From Setoptus koraiensis (taxonomy: Eukaryota > Arthropoda), in assembly GCA_048013815.1 (NCBI GenBank), contig CM106585.1:15872001-15936000 (forward strand): DNA of 64,000 bases, read 5' to 3'. The position numbers and the translations under genes are program-made. The notes beneath the pieces were generated by a model. That model was not told where the DNA came from, ran no database searches, and worked only from the letters and a program-made list of their open reading frames with translations. Shown here piece by piece: positions 1 through 13,455 of the stretch (the stretch's first letter is position 1; each line of letters opens with the position of its first letter).

Positions 1-133
1 GGCGCATTAACTAACGCGGGCAAGCAACGAATGTTCAAATTAGGCGAATATCTACGCGAACATTATGAGCGTTTTCTCACGGCAAATCTCAACGAAGCTT
101 ACAGTATGAGCTCTGATGTTGACCGTTGCATCG
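1..133 (+). CDS. Histidine acid phosphatase, internal exon (partial)
   Basis: The sequence is open in frame 1 from the window edge. It reads GALTNAGKQRMFKLGEYLRE near its start and SSDVDRCI at its end, before a good donor (ATCG|GTATGT, GT at 134-135, phase 1). The G.LT..G....F.LG.YLR..Y..FL...........S.DVDR pattern is the conserved block of prostatic or lysosomal-type histidine acid phosphatases, which hydrolyse phosphomonoesters in lysosomes or outside the cell. The catalytic RHG motif should lie upstream, outside the window. No following exon (expected to begin near a [ST]A...L..L.PP motif) could be found in the next 6 kb. The gene therefore has a long intron, continues beyond what I can recognise, or is a fragment. 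Family assignment is fairly sure; gene integrity is unknown. Confidence 0.7.
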
Positions 134-3100
134 GTATGTATCGGGTTGTATCGGGTTGTATCGGTGTGTGGCTTGACACATGCCAAGGCAAATAGCGAGG
201 CAACTTGTAATTATCTAGACTGGAAATAACGCAACTCACTTGTTTGTCGCCATCGTCTGACAGAGAGCGCCCAATTCGGTCAGTTGCTGCTTGTCGGCCT
301 GGATTGATAGTGGCAATGCGACCAACAATTAGCCCCCAACTGCCTACTGGCGATAATTATAACAACTATAGTTGCATGCTGACTTAATGAATGGCATCCA
401 CAGATGCTCAATATATTCTCTCACTGTCCAGCCAGGTCGAAGGAAAGAAATATAAGTATAAGGTCTGAGGATATTTTCTCTCAAAAAGATGAAGGCTTGG
501 GAGAAAAATTAAATCCAGAGTGCGGCTACACAATATTCAGGACCCTTGATTGCCTGAAGGCGTATGTGATGCTCTCAATGGTCCATTGACAATGGAAAAT
601 GATTCGAAATTGAAAACTAATGAGTGCACACTAGATAATTTTGACATTTTCACGAGGCCTTACCGATTGACGATCGCCCAGTGGCACAACGAATGCGCCA
701 TATAAGCCACTCACTTTGTATTATTGTATAATGTTGCATACTACGTGCCCTCACGCTGACGGCCACCGTCAATAAAATAATAATATTAATCGTCTGCCTT
801 GTTGTTTCATCCCATTCGTTACTGTGTCGTCGGCTCGAGCTATTCAACTTTGATTCATAACACTGGGTATTGTGTGCGCGCGAGTGTTTGCAAATATCAA
901 TCGCCCATATTGCACAAGTTTCTATTTCTCTGCCTGTGCTGGCATTGTGCAAATATTGTTTGGGGTCCCCGTTCTATGATGGCTGGTCGAAATTGAACAA
1001 TTGAGGGGTGAGCTCCGGCGTGTGTCGACTTGTTAGCCGGCGTGAGTGAGAAGCATTTGCAACCAGCTTGTGAATTGTCGCAGCCTCTCGTGGCAACTTA
1101 CACGACACAGGCTGCGACAATTGATCTGGGGCTAGCCAGCGGCTCCATATCCGGGGGCACTTCTCGCTAACTTGTGATGAATGTGTCATCGTTGTTGACA
1201 TTTCAATCAGTTGAGCCGCTTGCAGAGTGCATAAAGAGCAGCCAGTTGCGAACTGCGTTAACCGGCCGGGGGCCTCGAGCAGCAACACGAACTGATGTGA
1301 TGCCGCTGCCGAAGCAAATCAATTGAATTATGGCAAATATCAATATGTGTGAATTGGCTTATACCAAGTGCCGAGATATTACTCATGCATCCTGGCTTGA
1401 CAAGTCGGCCTGAGCCGATCGCCCTTTGTTTGCTAGCCATTTGAAGCGATTGCCTGATTGGCCTCTTTCCTGTCGCCAATCGGCTGGCATTGGCGCGGCC
1501 AGCCAAGCGGCGCGACTCCATAGGACAAATGAGACAATGTTAGAGCCGGCCAAGTGTGACAACGGCAACCACCGAGACACCAACGAGCAGTGACGCCACA
1601 CAGGATATCGATGGCGAATCATCGAACGGCGATGATCAACGCCTCAGTTGTGGCCCCAATCGATTGCACGCTTGTTACGGGCCCCAATCTGTTGGGACAT
1701 GCGCCAGTCAGACTTACAGCCGCTCACAAGGGATGGGGCAGCCGTCAGTAAGATGAGCTGCTGGCCCCTCAGATCCCGGCTATCATGTGGCGGTTGATAT
1801 TGAGTTATGCAACAGCCCTATGGCCCAGTGGTTTAACTGCATCTCGTTGGGGCCCGGCGAAAAGCAATTCTGTTAATGCACTTTGCAGCTTGTGTCCGCT
1901 GTATCAACACATTTATATATTTAATGCATTTATAAATAAATATATATATATCTATATGTTGAGAGAGAGAGAAAGGACAGGTTGCAATCTCGTTAATAAT
2001 ATCCTGTGAAAGTATCGTGTGAATGCGCCGGGGCAGCCACCTACGCACAGGTCAACTCGCATTCCGAGAGCTTGGGCCTATTCACTGAGCAGATATTTGA
2101 GGATCCTTGAGAGCCTTTGAGCACCTCTGAGAACATCTCAAAACCCGAGAGAGCCGTTCTACGCATGCTGAAGAATAGGGCAATGGGCCCCCGTGCCATG
2201 TATGGGGTAGTGTGTTTGATGGCGCAAGTAGCAGTGGTGAATAGTAGTATGTTCAATGAGCTCTAGCAAGTCGAAATCGCTCAAGCGAAAATAATAATCA
2301 TAACACACATACACACAGGAGGCTCCCAAAAGAAAGATGAAATAAGACGACGACATGAGATGGCATTAAGGGTATTAGACGGGCCCATCCATCAACTAGG
2401 TGAATGGCTGGCCCCGTGTGTCTTCAATAGTTCAAGGATAACACCCGTTGGCTGGTATTAGCGGCCATTGGTGGCCACTGGACAGGAATAAACTGCATAC
2501 ACACTTGAAAAAGAAGCGGCCATTCTGCTCTGGTCCAGTCTGGTCTGGTCTGGCGAGCGTGAGCGCCAATCATTGGCGAGCTGGACACAATGATTGTCTC
2601 ATTGCCTAGACTATGGCGCGCCAGATCAGACAATTTGGCCAATTGTCACGCCGTGAATATGACACGCACAATAACCTATACAAACACACGGCCCGGCCTA
2701 TACAAAAACTATGTTCATCATCATCTTTCAGCAGCAACAGCACATGATAGATACGAGCTGGCCCACAACTGGGGCACCCACAAACCAGTTGTTGTGGCGC
2801 TGGCGCAATTTGCGGCGGCCGGCTGGCAATATATTACCACTTCCTCTAGTTTAGATATTAACAACAACAACAACAACAACAACAGCGGAGGCAAATGGTT
2901 CGGGTTTTGCCACTAAAACGATTTAGCTGCTGGCCATCGACAAAGAAGAATGGGCCCTAACCAGCACTCCATCAAGGCGCCGTTTGCGTCCGACGTTCTC
3001 TTCGCCAGTCTACGCGCCAGTCTCTACATACACATATCTCTCTGTGCGGCGTCTATGCCGTCTATCCGACAACAACGTCGGCACAGCGATAATAATAATA

Positions 3101-4700
3101 ATGATAATAATATTGGCTAGACAGTTATGTTTAACCAGCAATAGACTGCTCCCAACTAACGCAGCTCTCGACTGCTAGAAAAGTAAATACGCACCAACAA
3201 GGCACACTATGTGTCACGGTGAGATAATGGATGACAATCAAGATCCATTAAGTATATGCAGTGGTGGTTTGATTGAATCGCATACGAGCTCCGGCGGCTG
3301 GCAAGCTCGTCGTGTCGTTTGTCTGGCCTTGTCGTTGTGCCTGCGTGTGGCTCTCGTTGTCGATTTGATCGTCGAGTCGTCTAGCCGAGTTAGTCTAGTT
3401 AGGCCGAGTCAAGTGTCAGTGATGCTGCTACTGTGGCGGTTTTGTGCGCCGGGGGCCCGCGTGTGGGCGTCTAAAGAGCAACTCGGATTGCGTGCTGTCT
3501 GGCTGGCTGACGGGGCCCCAAACCGCAAGTTTGCAGACGCACAAGTTGCTGCTACTGGGACCCGACGACACATTTACACTCAAACGGGCCTACGACGAGC
3601 GCGACCCCAACGAGCAAACAATGGCCAGTTGTCAGTTTACATTTTCGACAGTTGTTGAGCGGCCGACCGGCCGGCTTGCTTGCTGGATGCTTAATTCTGC
3701 GAGCGAGCGGTCGGGCCGGCCCGGCCCACTCTCGACTGTCGGCCGACGTTTGGGGCCGCTCGTAAATCGCTCCCTAATCTACGCTGATCATCTACCTAAT
3801 AAATAGTTGCCGTCTACTCCACTAGTGTCAGCCATCTAATAACTGGCTGGTGTACCCCAACCAGCCTGGCAGCGCGATCCGGTGTTGTTGTCATCGCCAT
3901 CAGCATATTAGTTTCAGCAGGGCGGTTATCTGGGGCCCGTGCGGTAGTTTATGCGGCTGTTTCATTATTATAATTTTATATACAGCTCAGCTCTAATACG
4001 CAGTCAGCTCTAATACGGAGTCAGCTCTATTACACAGTCGGCGACAGTATGCGCACACAGGGCAGACGTGTTGTCAATTGCTAATGTCCTGTCATTTGCA
4101 TAACAGTCGCCCCTGCAAAGGCATTTCTGGCCCCCAACTAGCAGCTCCATCTTTTAAGAGTTGTTGCGCTTGTTGTCCGCTGGGCCAACCAACCCACCCA
4201 CCGACCAAGCCGGGCCCGATCCACGATCAATGACCCCACCTCGTTGGCGAGCCCGGCCAGCCAGTTGGTGACTTAATAGATATAAGGCACGTTATTACGT
4301 TATTACGTAACAAGCCGTTGACATGCCAGTCGGAAATGGGCGCCCTCTACTCCGTCATTACACGCACACTACAATGCTCTGTTACAATACATTGTGGCAC
4401 ATCGCAGCAACTGCTTTGCTACCACTATTCCGATATTAGTGCTGCTATTGGCGCCGGCAGCAGCAGTAGTGTACGGCTGGTACGGGATATCTGGATATTC
4501 ATTGTCTGGATATTGTCATGCGATACACCGATATTGGGCACCAACTTGTCACTTGGCGCGCGCGAGCGCCCCATTCTGTGCATCATTCGAAGATTTGCGC
4601 GAAATAGTGCGTACGCAATGTGCACGAATTTCGTCATTCTGTGCGTAACAGCAGCAGCAGCAGCAGCAGCAGTAGCACGGCAACACACACACACTGGGCA
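134..4700. other. Non-coding stretch with short tandem repeats, moderately GC-rich
   Basis: No supportable gene. It would be intron of the acid phosphatase if that gene continues. It holds three imperfect 10-bp units (TATCGGGTTG-like) at about 139-170, a CAA run near 2861-2884, three 17-bp units at 3988-4038, and a CAG run near 4650-4671. Many GGGCCC and GGCC words give a locally GC-rich texture. Open frames here are short and low-complexity. Confidence 0.6.
3988..4038. repeat. Tandem repeat, 3 x 17 bp
   Basis: Units at 3988-4004, 4005-4021 and 4022-4038 follow the consensus CAGCTCTAATACGCAGT. The third copy carries a few substitutions. No function is evident. Confidence 0.85.
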
Positions 4701-6026
4701 CCCGATCGTCCGTATGATTGTTTCTCCTAATTGATATTAATACCGTTTGTTGTTATTATCCGCCAATATTATATATATATATTATTATCATTATTATTAT
4801 TATTATTATTTTGATTGTTATCATTTTGATTACTATTATTTTGATTATCATTTTACAATCCCTACTTCGGCCAGCGTCTGTTATCATCGCCCCAGCTTCG
4901 GCATCAACTACACTGAATGCACCACAAAATCCATACGCCAGAGCGACAAATCCCAAGTTACACGGCCAGTTACATTGGAACATTCTCACAAGCAATTATC
5001 CATCCGCAAGAAAAGACACGAACAAACAGTGAATAGTGACAATTTTAATTTTGCAACACGCAATTAACAGAGCGATTTGGTGGTGGCACCCAGATAACAA
5101 TGTTTTCAAAACCATGCCGTCAGTCTGCAGCTGTAAAGTGCCAACGCAAGCTGGCAAACAGGTGATGCTCATGTCCGAATGTTCACCTTGATTCGCGACA
5201 ACAAACAGAGTAACAACATCAAACTAGTAATGACAAATAAGCAATCCACATCGAGCACACATAATTCACCTGATCAGAAGCAATACAGAAACTGAACAGA
5301 AGCCCGTTTTTATCTAGCGGAAGCCACATATTCCTCCTATTCGTCTATAGCTCCACAAATAACATAATAATAATAATAATAAATTGGTCTTCACGCAAAC
5401 ATTGGCCGCTGGGCATTTGCTGAGGCTGACGTTGCCATTATCAGGACCATCTTCCACTGTTTGCGGCTACATTCTACAAGCAGGCAAATTATTATCACAG
5501 TAGTAGTGCCACCAAACAAACACACTTGAACAGGTACCTTATATTAGACGGCATGCCCTCTGTACACCTATCAGCTCGTTCACCTGAACTCATCTGAGTA
5601 ACTTAACAAATCTATACAAATAGCGGCCAGTCGTTCTCGACGAAATGTTACATTACGAATCAATTCTCACCTAATTCTCTGTCTCGACTACGGGCCAGCG
5701 GCCAGCTCTCAATAGTCACTCAATGTTACCACGCGTCTCATTCGTCTAGTCAGAAACACATCTCAAGTGGAGAGGGAGATTAAGAGACAGAATCAATAGT
5801 ATCAACAATATTAAAAAAAAATATGCTCTTCGGCTTCGATGAGTTGATTCCGATCTAGTCAGAAAAAGAAAAGCAGCCCCCTGTTCACACCAACTCAACA
5901 CAGTCAGCTCACTATCTATCGTCAGGCCATTATCTCAAAATCAGAACTCTTGCTAAATTCAATAATTATACACATTACATAGGTCGAAATCACAACTAGC
6001 ACTAGTCAACAACACCTAGCATAACT
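4701..6026. other. AT-rich non-coding stretch upstream of the sirtuin
   Basis: Contains an imperfect TAT/ATT run (about 4765-4850) that creates spurious Ile- and Tyr-rich open frames. The rest is unremarkable AT-rich sequence up to the sirtuin start. Its 3' part presumably includes the sirtuin promoter and 5' UTR, but I see no convincing TATA box. Confidence 0.5.
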
Positions 6027-7752
<1,726 letters not shown>

Positions 7753-7922
7753 GAATTCATTACATAACATTTATGTTATATATGAATAATGATATTGTTA
7801 AAATTAACAACATTGATTGAGCAATCATGACAAACTGAGTCAATGGAAATTATACGAGAAGATTTGAGTTTAAACTGATGTGAGAAAATACCACTATCAG
7901 TCTAATCTTGATCACAAATAAC

Positions 7923-7928
7923 AATAAA
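7923..7928 (+). terminator. Polyadenylation signal of the sirtuin gene
   Basis: Canonical AATAAA about 170 nt after the stop codon at 7750-7752. It is the first clear hexamer in the 3' UTR and a plausible 3' end. Confidence 0.5.
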
Positions 7929-7991
7929 TTGATTATTATCATCAATCCATGATGATATGTTGGGAAATTTTTATCATAGCGTACAGTGAAC

Positions 7992-8025
7992 TGTACAAGA
8001 GGACACTGTTGCACTAAAGAATAGC
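7992..8025 (+). repeat. 34-bp tag, copy A
   Basis: Starts TGTACAAGAGGACACTGTTG and is nearly identical to 9648-9681. See the copies at 9648 and 10498. Here it is preceded by the short palindrome GTACAG-TGAA-CTGTAC and has no intact gene just upstream. Confidence 0.85.
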
Positions 8026-8942
8026 CACTGACGATATGTTTCCGATGTTTGATCGAGACACAAGTCTCGATTCATTATATCTGATTGGAGCTAATGATAG
8101 GCTTCAAGAGCTGAAGATGGCAAGGAATTTTCGCAAAATAAATTGGTAGCGAGAAGAAAGACCCAAGTAGGGATGGCGTAAAATCAGGTGATGAGATGAA
8201 GAGTAGCAGTGTTTCGATGGTTTCCACCTAAACAGATTTTGAAATACTTATGTGCTATAAATAATCCAAAAGAATAACCTCGGTATCACGTGCATGCAGC
8301 TTGTTGATCATGTGCTCATCAGCCTAGATCATTTGACATGATTTGACAATTGCAGGTGTCACCTTGTGGGCTGGATTATGGGGCGCTCAATAGTTGAAAG
8401 AAAATCTCTTCCGCATTGTCTAACAAGGTAACCTAACTACTATGAACTGTCGTATTTTCTTTTCTGGTGGGCCAACCGTGCACAATCAAATCTGGGACGC
8501 GCTTGCAAGTTGCGACCAATCCACTCTTGAAGGCTTCACAACGACGGAGACCAAGACATGCAAATGGTTATCCGTGTTTGACTCAGCTCTTTGAGATCCC
8601 CAAGAGTGGACCCAATAGAAAAAAAATCATTTCACCAAAATCATAATACCTAGATTACCCTGTGAGCTTGAATTATTATTATTATAGGTGACATTGATAT
8701 ATATAGAGTTTGCATTAGATTGTAGCTACTTTCACAAGTGTCACGTCATCTGCGAACAATGCGTTTGATTTTGTGTCGAAAATAGCTCCCTGTGAGCCAT
8801 CGACGGCCCAAAGATGCGCTTCAGCTCAACAATCGAGTTATTCATCAGAAAACATACCAGACTGATGACTAGATCGACTGACTGATTGCCTGAGTGGGGT
8901 GCCATTATCCGCAAACTTAATTGATCTGAAAAGAAGGGAAAA

Positions 8943-9569
8943 ATGAAAACAATTAATTCAGCGACTGTTATGCTGTGTCTGGCGATGCTAGTGACCGTCG
9001 TCGCTTGCCACAAGTTTCACATAAAGAACCTATTTCGTCAAAAACTTGAGCCTAAGTTTGCGAATCTTGGAAGGGAAGATCAAAAATATATTAGGCGGCA
9101 CACACGTAACAGCAAAATTTATGAACGACATTTAAAGAGACTGGGGCAACATTTGACTAAAAATCCAGGCGACGCCGATGATTTATTCGAAAAGCAATAT
9201 TATCTAGACTTGCTAGCGGCAGAACAGGGGGTGCTTGCCTACGCAGAGAAAAAAATTGAAGCAGGCGAACCAGTGCAATGGGGAAACATTAATGACTATT
9301 TCCCAAACATGAGATATCTGCCAGAATTATACAAGAAAATCAAGAAAGTGAATTCGATTGTGGCCGGCAATGAGGTGGGTGATGCGACAAAGTTGAAGCA
9401 AGAAATAGAATCCGAGCTAGAAGAGAGAGGCAAATTCAGAGATGAATTGCGAAGTGGCACCTATCCAGAGATGATCAATCATAAATTTGGTGATAATCAG
9501 GATGATCAAAGCTATTCTCGTATGCTGATTTTTATCAAAAATCTCGCTGGTTTTAAATTCTCTCAATAA
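8943..9569 (+). CDS. Secreted helical protein of unknown function, 208 aa
   Basis: Single-exon ORF starting at ATG 8943 (AAAATGAAAACAATT). Residues 1-22 form a signal peptide (a hydrophobic stretch ending LVTVVACH), so the product is probably secreted. The mature part is charged, apparently mostly alpha-helical and essentially free of cysteine, with Lys/Glu-rich stretches near residues 133-165 and an aromatic/basic C-terminal end (NLAGFKFSQ). I do not recognise the family. The stop TAA lies inside an AATAAA hexamer (9565-9570), a second AATAAA follows at 9639-9644, and the 34-bp tag comes directly after. A decayed relative lies immediately downstream, so this is one member of a small tandem family. 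Confidence 0.75.
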   Translation: MKTINSATVMLCLAMLVTVVACHKFHIKNLFRQKLEPKFANLGREDQKYIRRHTRNSKIYERHLKRLGQHLTKNPGDADDLFEKQYYLDLLAAEQGVLAYAEKKIEAGEPVQWGNINDYFPNMRYLPELYKKIKKVNSIVAGNEVGDATKLKQEIESELEERGKFRDELRSGTYPEMINHKFGDNQDDQSYSRMLIFIKNLAGFKFSQ

Positions 9570-9638
9570 AAGATATGTGCTAGACTAGATGAGGGGTCAG
9601 ATGGCAACTATCTTGTTTGAATTCTTATCACAGACTCA

Positions 9639-9644
9639 AATAAA
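9639..9644 (+). terminator. Polyadenylation signal of the secreted-protein gene
   Basis: AATAAA located four bases before the 34-bp tag. The related hexamers at about 10479 and 10492 occupy the same position before the third tag, so the signal and tag are inherited together. Confidence 0.6.
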
Positions 9645-9647
9645 GTC

Positions 9648-9681
9648 TGTACAAGAGGACACTGTTGCACTAAATAATAGC
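9648..9681 (+). repeat. 34-bp tag, copy B
   Basis: Differs from copy A by one base in its 34 nt. It sits just after AATAAA, where a downstream polyadenylation element would be. Similarity to copy A extends roughly 90 bp farther, so the duplicated unit is larger than the tag. Confidence 0.85.
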
Positions 9682-9829
9682 AACTCATAATTAATTTCGG
9701 ATAATTGATCCGCATGAAAGTCTCGAATGATTTTATCTGACTATTGAAACTCACGATACACTTGCCAATCACACTGGCGAAAAAAGTGATTAAGCGTAAT
9801 GTGTTGGGCGATGTTGTTGGTTCGTCGGT

Positions 9830-10420
9830 CGGCTATCTCGAACCCGTTTTTATGGAAACTTGATCCCGAGTTTCAAGGTTTGCAAGAGGGACATCGAAGC
9901 TATGTTACGAGCGTGATATCAATACTTGTGAGATGCAAGTGAGAAGATTGGAGAAACAATTAAGAAACAACCAACTGACAGAGAATAGTATTCCAATGTG
10001 CTGCCTGCGTAAAGAATAATCGAATGCAAGACGAACTCGTGGAATGAGAGGACTCTGGCGAAAGCTCTTCTCCCATTATTCCTAAAATTGCAACTTTATA
10101 TGAGACATGAGATAATCAATTCAATTGAATGCTTGAGAAAAAAGGGCTACGCAGTAGAATTGCAGCGACTAATCGAGCGCAAGCTAGGAGTGAGACGCAA
10201 AGTCAGAGATGAATTCGGAATTGGCCAATGATGAAAAGACATCGGATCAAGCCAAGCTCGTGATCATTGTATATGCGATTAATCTCATAGAAAGAGTTTT
10301 GTCTCTGAACACAAAAGTAAAAGCTCTGTATCAGGCTGAACGCTGTACGTTGTTGTTTTTTTCTCTCACTAGAAAGATTTTCTTAATGAAACATAGCGTC
10401 ACGAAACACAACTGAATGCA
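9830..10420 (+). pseudogene. Decayed tandem copy of the secreted-protein gene
   Basis: A frame at about 9860-9910 reads KLDPEFQGLQEGHRSYV, matching KLEPKFANLGREDQKYI of the intact gene. Farther on, RLEKQLRNNQ recalls RLGQHLTKNP. At about 10165-10220, RRKVRDEF recalls ERGKFRDEL, with the shared word CAGAGATGAATT. The pieces are in order but not in one open frame, and the block ends with the same AATAAA-plus-tag 3' end. It is a degraded paralogue of the gene at 8943. A divergent spliced gene is less likely. Confidence 0.6.
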
Positions 10421-10497
10421 CTTTATTCCCGGAAGACAGATCAGAAGAAAATTATCTTGTTTCAATTTTCATCATGGCAATAAAGTGTCCAATAAAG

Positions 10498-10531
10498 TGT
10501 ACAAGAGGACACTATAACACTAAAGAGTAGC
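10498..10531 (+). repeat. 34-bp tag, copy C
   Basis: Same block as copies A and B with a few substitutions in its middle. It follows two AATAAA hexamers and closes the decayed copy. Confidence 0.8.
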
Positions 10532-12340
10532 AATTGACTTTATATTGCCAACAATTGATCGACATAACTGACCGAAGGGCCATGATATAATGTTAAGGCT
10601 GAAGGGTCAACAAACTGTTAAGACAAACAAATTGGCGAGCCTTAAATTGAATAAATATAAAGAATAATAAAAACAATTTTGGCTGGCACTTTACAGAGAC
10701 AATCGAAAAGAGACAAGTGCATGCACTGACCACATAGCGTTACACTAACGATCTATTGTTGTTGCTGGATTTATTTCACGTTTTGTGGCCCCACAAACAA
10801 CTCGTTAGTGGTGAAACGGGCATCAATATTGATCGATATACCGATATATGGAAATGAAAGTTATTAAATATGAAATTATGGTTACATAATGGTGTGCCTA
10901 CTACTTGTTGTAGTTGTTATACTTGCGCGGCTTGTTGTTTCTAGTTGTAGAGGGAATATTGTTTCACTCGATTTGTTTGTTTTTCGCGTCACACTTACAA
11001 AGAATGTTAGAATGCTAACGCTGTCCGTTTCTGTGTGCAATGATGTGAACAATTAGACGGTCATTAGACGGTGATCATTCATGACTAGTCAACGTTTCAA
11101 ATTTGGTTACGGTTCGAGGAGGAGAGAGAGCGAGAGAGAGAGAGAAAATTGACAAAAGTGTACGTTAAGAGTGTGCAACAACTGCAAACAATTGACTCTT
11201 GGTTTATGCAAGAGCAAACTGTCCCGTTGTATTTATTTACCTGTTGGGCTGTGTAAGAGCGTTTGTAGTAGTTGTCGTTGTTTATATGGGGTCAATAAAG
11301 GACTGAAAGTAAATGTGAATGTTGCAGCAGTTGGCCGATCATCGATCAAGCTGTTAGTTTATAGGGTTCAATGCAAAATAAACATGAAATCCATTGGTTG
11401 GCCATTCCGTGAAGCGTGATGATGATTATGATGATAGACACAGCATTGGATCATGCCTAAAATGATGCCGTTGTTGGCTGTCGCTCGACCGACTGTGTGA
11501 ACTTTGGGCATCTAATTTGCATGATTGAAACACAGCTCATGTTGTTGAGCCCAGAAAGAGCGAGCGAGCGAAACAAAAAGAAGAAAGTGAACAAAAGTGT
11601 TACAAAGGCACCTGTTGGCCGTCCAACATGGCCGCCGTGGAAATCGCATATCGAGTGTGTCGTGTTCTATCACATGAATACATTGAACGCATCAAGACAT
11701 GACATCGCTCGGAGAGAGAGAATTCTCTCTGTTATTGTCAGCTAAAAATAAGCTCTTTATCTGGTCAGTTGGACGCATACACAAAAAGATTATATTTAAC
11801 TCGATGCTCAATAATGATTGGCTTGCCAGAGCAAGCAGTCGGCAGTTGGCCAGAGAAGTTTGCTTGCTATCGGCGGGCCACTTTTGACAGCTGCCCAGAG
11901 ACAAAGCAACAACAACAGGCCAACATGGCAATGTCATTTTTCATTTCAATGACCACCAGTCGGCCGGCCAATGGGTAGCTCGAGTGGCCGGCCATTGAAA
12001 TTGCCCCATTGAAGTTGGCCAATTCATTGGGCCATTTATTATTGGCCCAATGAATTATTATTATTCTGTAACAGCATTGGGGCATCCCGTTTGGCGGCAT
12101 TGTTTTGTGCCGCTACTGCAGATAAACAAATTGCTGTCCATAGCTCATTGCGCCGATGCCAATGCCGATGCAAATCAATCCCAAACAATGCGTAACAAGT
12201 CACTGCAACGCCAACGCACCACACAACAGGTGATGCAACAATAGTATTTATCTAGCAGCAAGTATGAAAGTGGTGCGCATGCTTTTCATTAATTTACCGC
12301 TTAAATTTGGGTTAAATGTGTGGCGGCAATTACGGTGATT
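10532..12340. other. Gene-free stretch
   Basis: No gene can be supported. Contents include a GA-rich run at about 11120-11146, scattered ATGATG runs near 11420-11440, and words such as GGCCAATG repeated around 11960-12070. Short frames on both strands lack family resemblance. Confidence 0.5.
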
Positions 12341-12357
12341 GGGCCCATGATACTGCC

Positions 12358-12410
12358 CATGCCGATACTGTCATGATGATGCTATCATGCCGATACTGTC
12401 ATGATGCTAG
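12358..12410. repeat. Tandem duplication, about 28 bp x 2
   Basis: CATGCCGATACTGTCATGAT occurs at 12358 and again at 12386. The second unit is three bases shorter. Confidence 0.8.
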
Positions 12411-13386
12411 TGGCGCAATTTGCAATTATTCTAAATTTAGCCTCGCAGCAGCAGCGCCCATTTCGATGGTATCAATTTGAAAATCACGACTCGAAATCAT
12501 TGAGTCAATGATGATTCTGTCCAAGTTGTCGTGTGCGATTGGCCCCACCAATAGCGGGCTACTAACAATAGTGGGTCGCAGCGGCAGTGGTCGTATCATC
12601 ATTTTGTCGTGGTGAATAACGGCTCAACGAGATAATAACATAATAATTAGATATTGCGCGCATTCAACTCACAAAGTCAGGGCAAACTTTCGTCGTTGGT
12701 CGCGCCCGTAAGTTACGGGCCGTAACGGCAACGGCGGCCATCGGACTTGACAAGCGGCCGATGTTTGCATTGCGCACACATGCTGCTGAGTGTTTACGAT
12801 GATCTAACAAGACATAACAGGTGTCTGTTGTTGATAGAGCTCATTGGTTGTTGGCGCAAATACAACAGGTATGTGACAGATTATGGCTGATTGATGTGGC
12901 TGGCAGCGGACAGCGCGGAGCTGGCAATTGATTGAGCATTTGCTGCGTCGCAGTTGGCCAGTTGGCCAGTCGTCCGGCCAACGGGTCACCAGAAACACTT
13001 GAGCCGCTCAAGTTGGGCGAGAGTGAGCGTCTTCCATAAGGGCACTTGTAGTGGTAGCGAGCCACGGAGAGCCGGGCCGACTCCAGGGCGAGCCGGTGTG
13101 TTATGAGTGGCCGGGCTCGAACAATCGAAGAGGAAAAAGGCAACGAAAAATAACAAGTAGACAGCCAATCATGCCTGTCATATTTGTTTACAATTACCCA
13201 CTTGGCCTGGCCTATTATTGCGCAACGTACGTTACCTGGCCGGCGAGAGGCTTTTGTTTATCCTGACACTGCCACTAACGCTGCCGCTGGCTCTGCTGGC
13301 TCCGCTGGCACCACGGACACTGCTGCACCGGCAAGACGTCTCGGGCGAGCTCGGGCGACTTGGGAGGCAGCTCCTCGGACTGGCGG

Positions 13387-13455
13387 CCCGTTATCGACAG
13401 AACGCTGTTGAGAGTCAACACTGCCGACTGCCAATAGCGTTCTGTCGATAACGGG
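13387..13455. repeat. Inverted repeat, 20-bp perfect arms, 29-nt loop
   Basis: Arm 13387-13406 (CCCGTTATCGACAGAACGCT) is the exact reverse complement of 13436-13455. Pairing can extend outward imperfectly through the GGCGG/CCGCC flanks. The loop contains its own small stem (GTTGA-GAG-TCAAC). The structure could form a strong hairpin in RNA or a cruciform. Confidence 0.9.

Larger units (their letters stand above)
7753..8942. other. Sirtuin 3' UTR, first copy of the 34-bp tag, upstream region of the secreted-protein gene
   Basis: No gene is supported. The 34-bp block at 7992-8025 recurs after the secreted-protein gene, and similarity continues about 90 bp past it (for example the AAGTCTCGA and TTATATCTGA words). 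A TATATATAGAG run lies at about 8697-8707. The block probably marks the end of a lost copy of the neighbouring gene, but I see no convincing coding remnant here. Confidence 0.45.

Noticed and set aside
1820-1860. tRNA-like GGCCCAGTGGTTTAACTGC
   Set aside because: Resembles an A-box and D-arm, but no B-box (GGTTCGANNCC) or acceptor pairing follows at the right distance.
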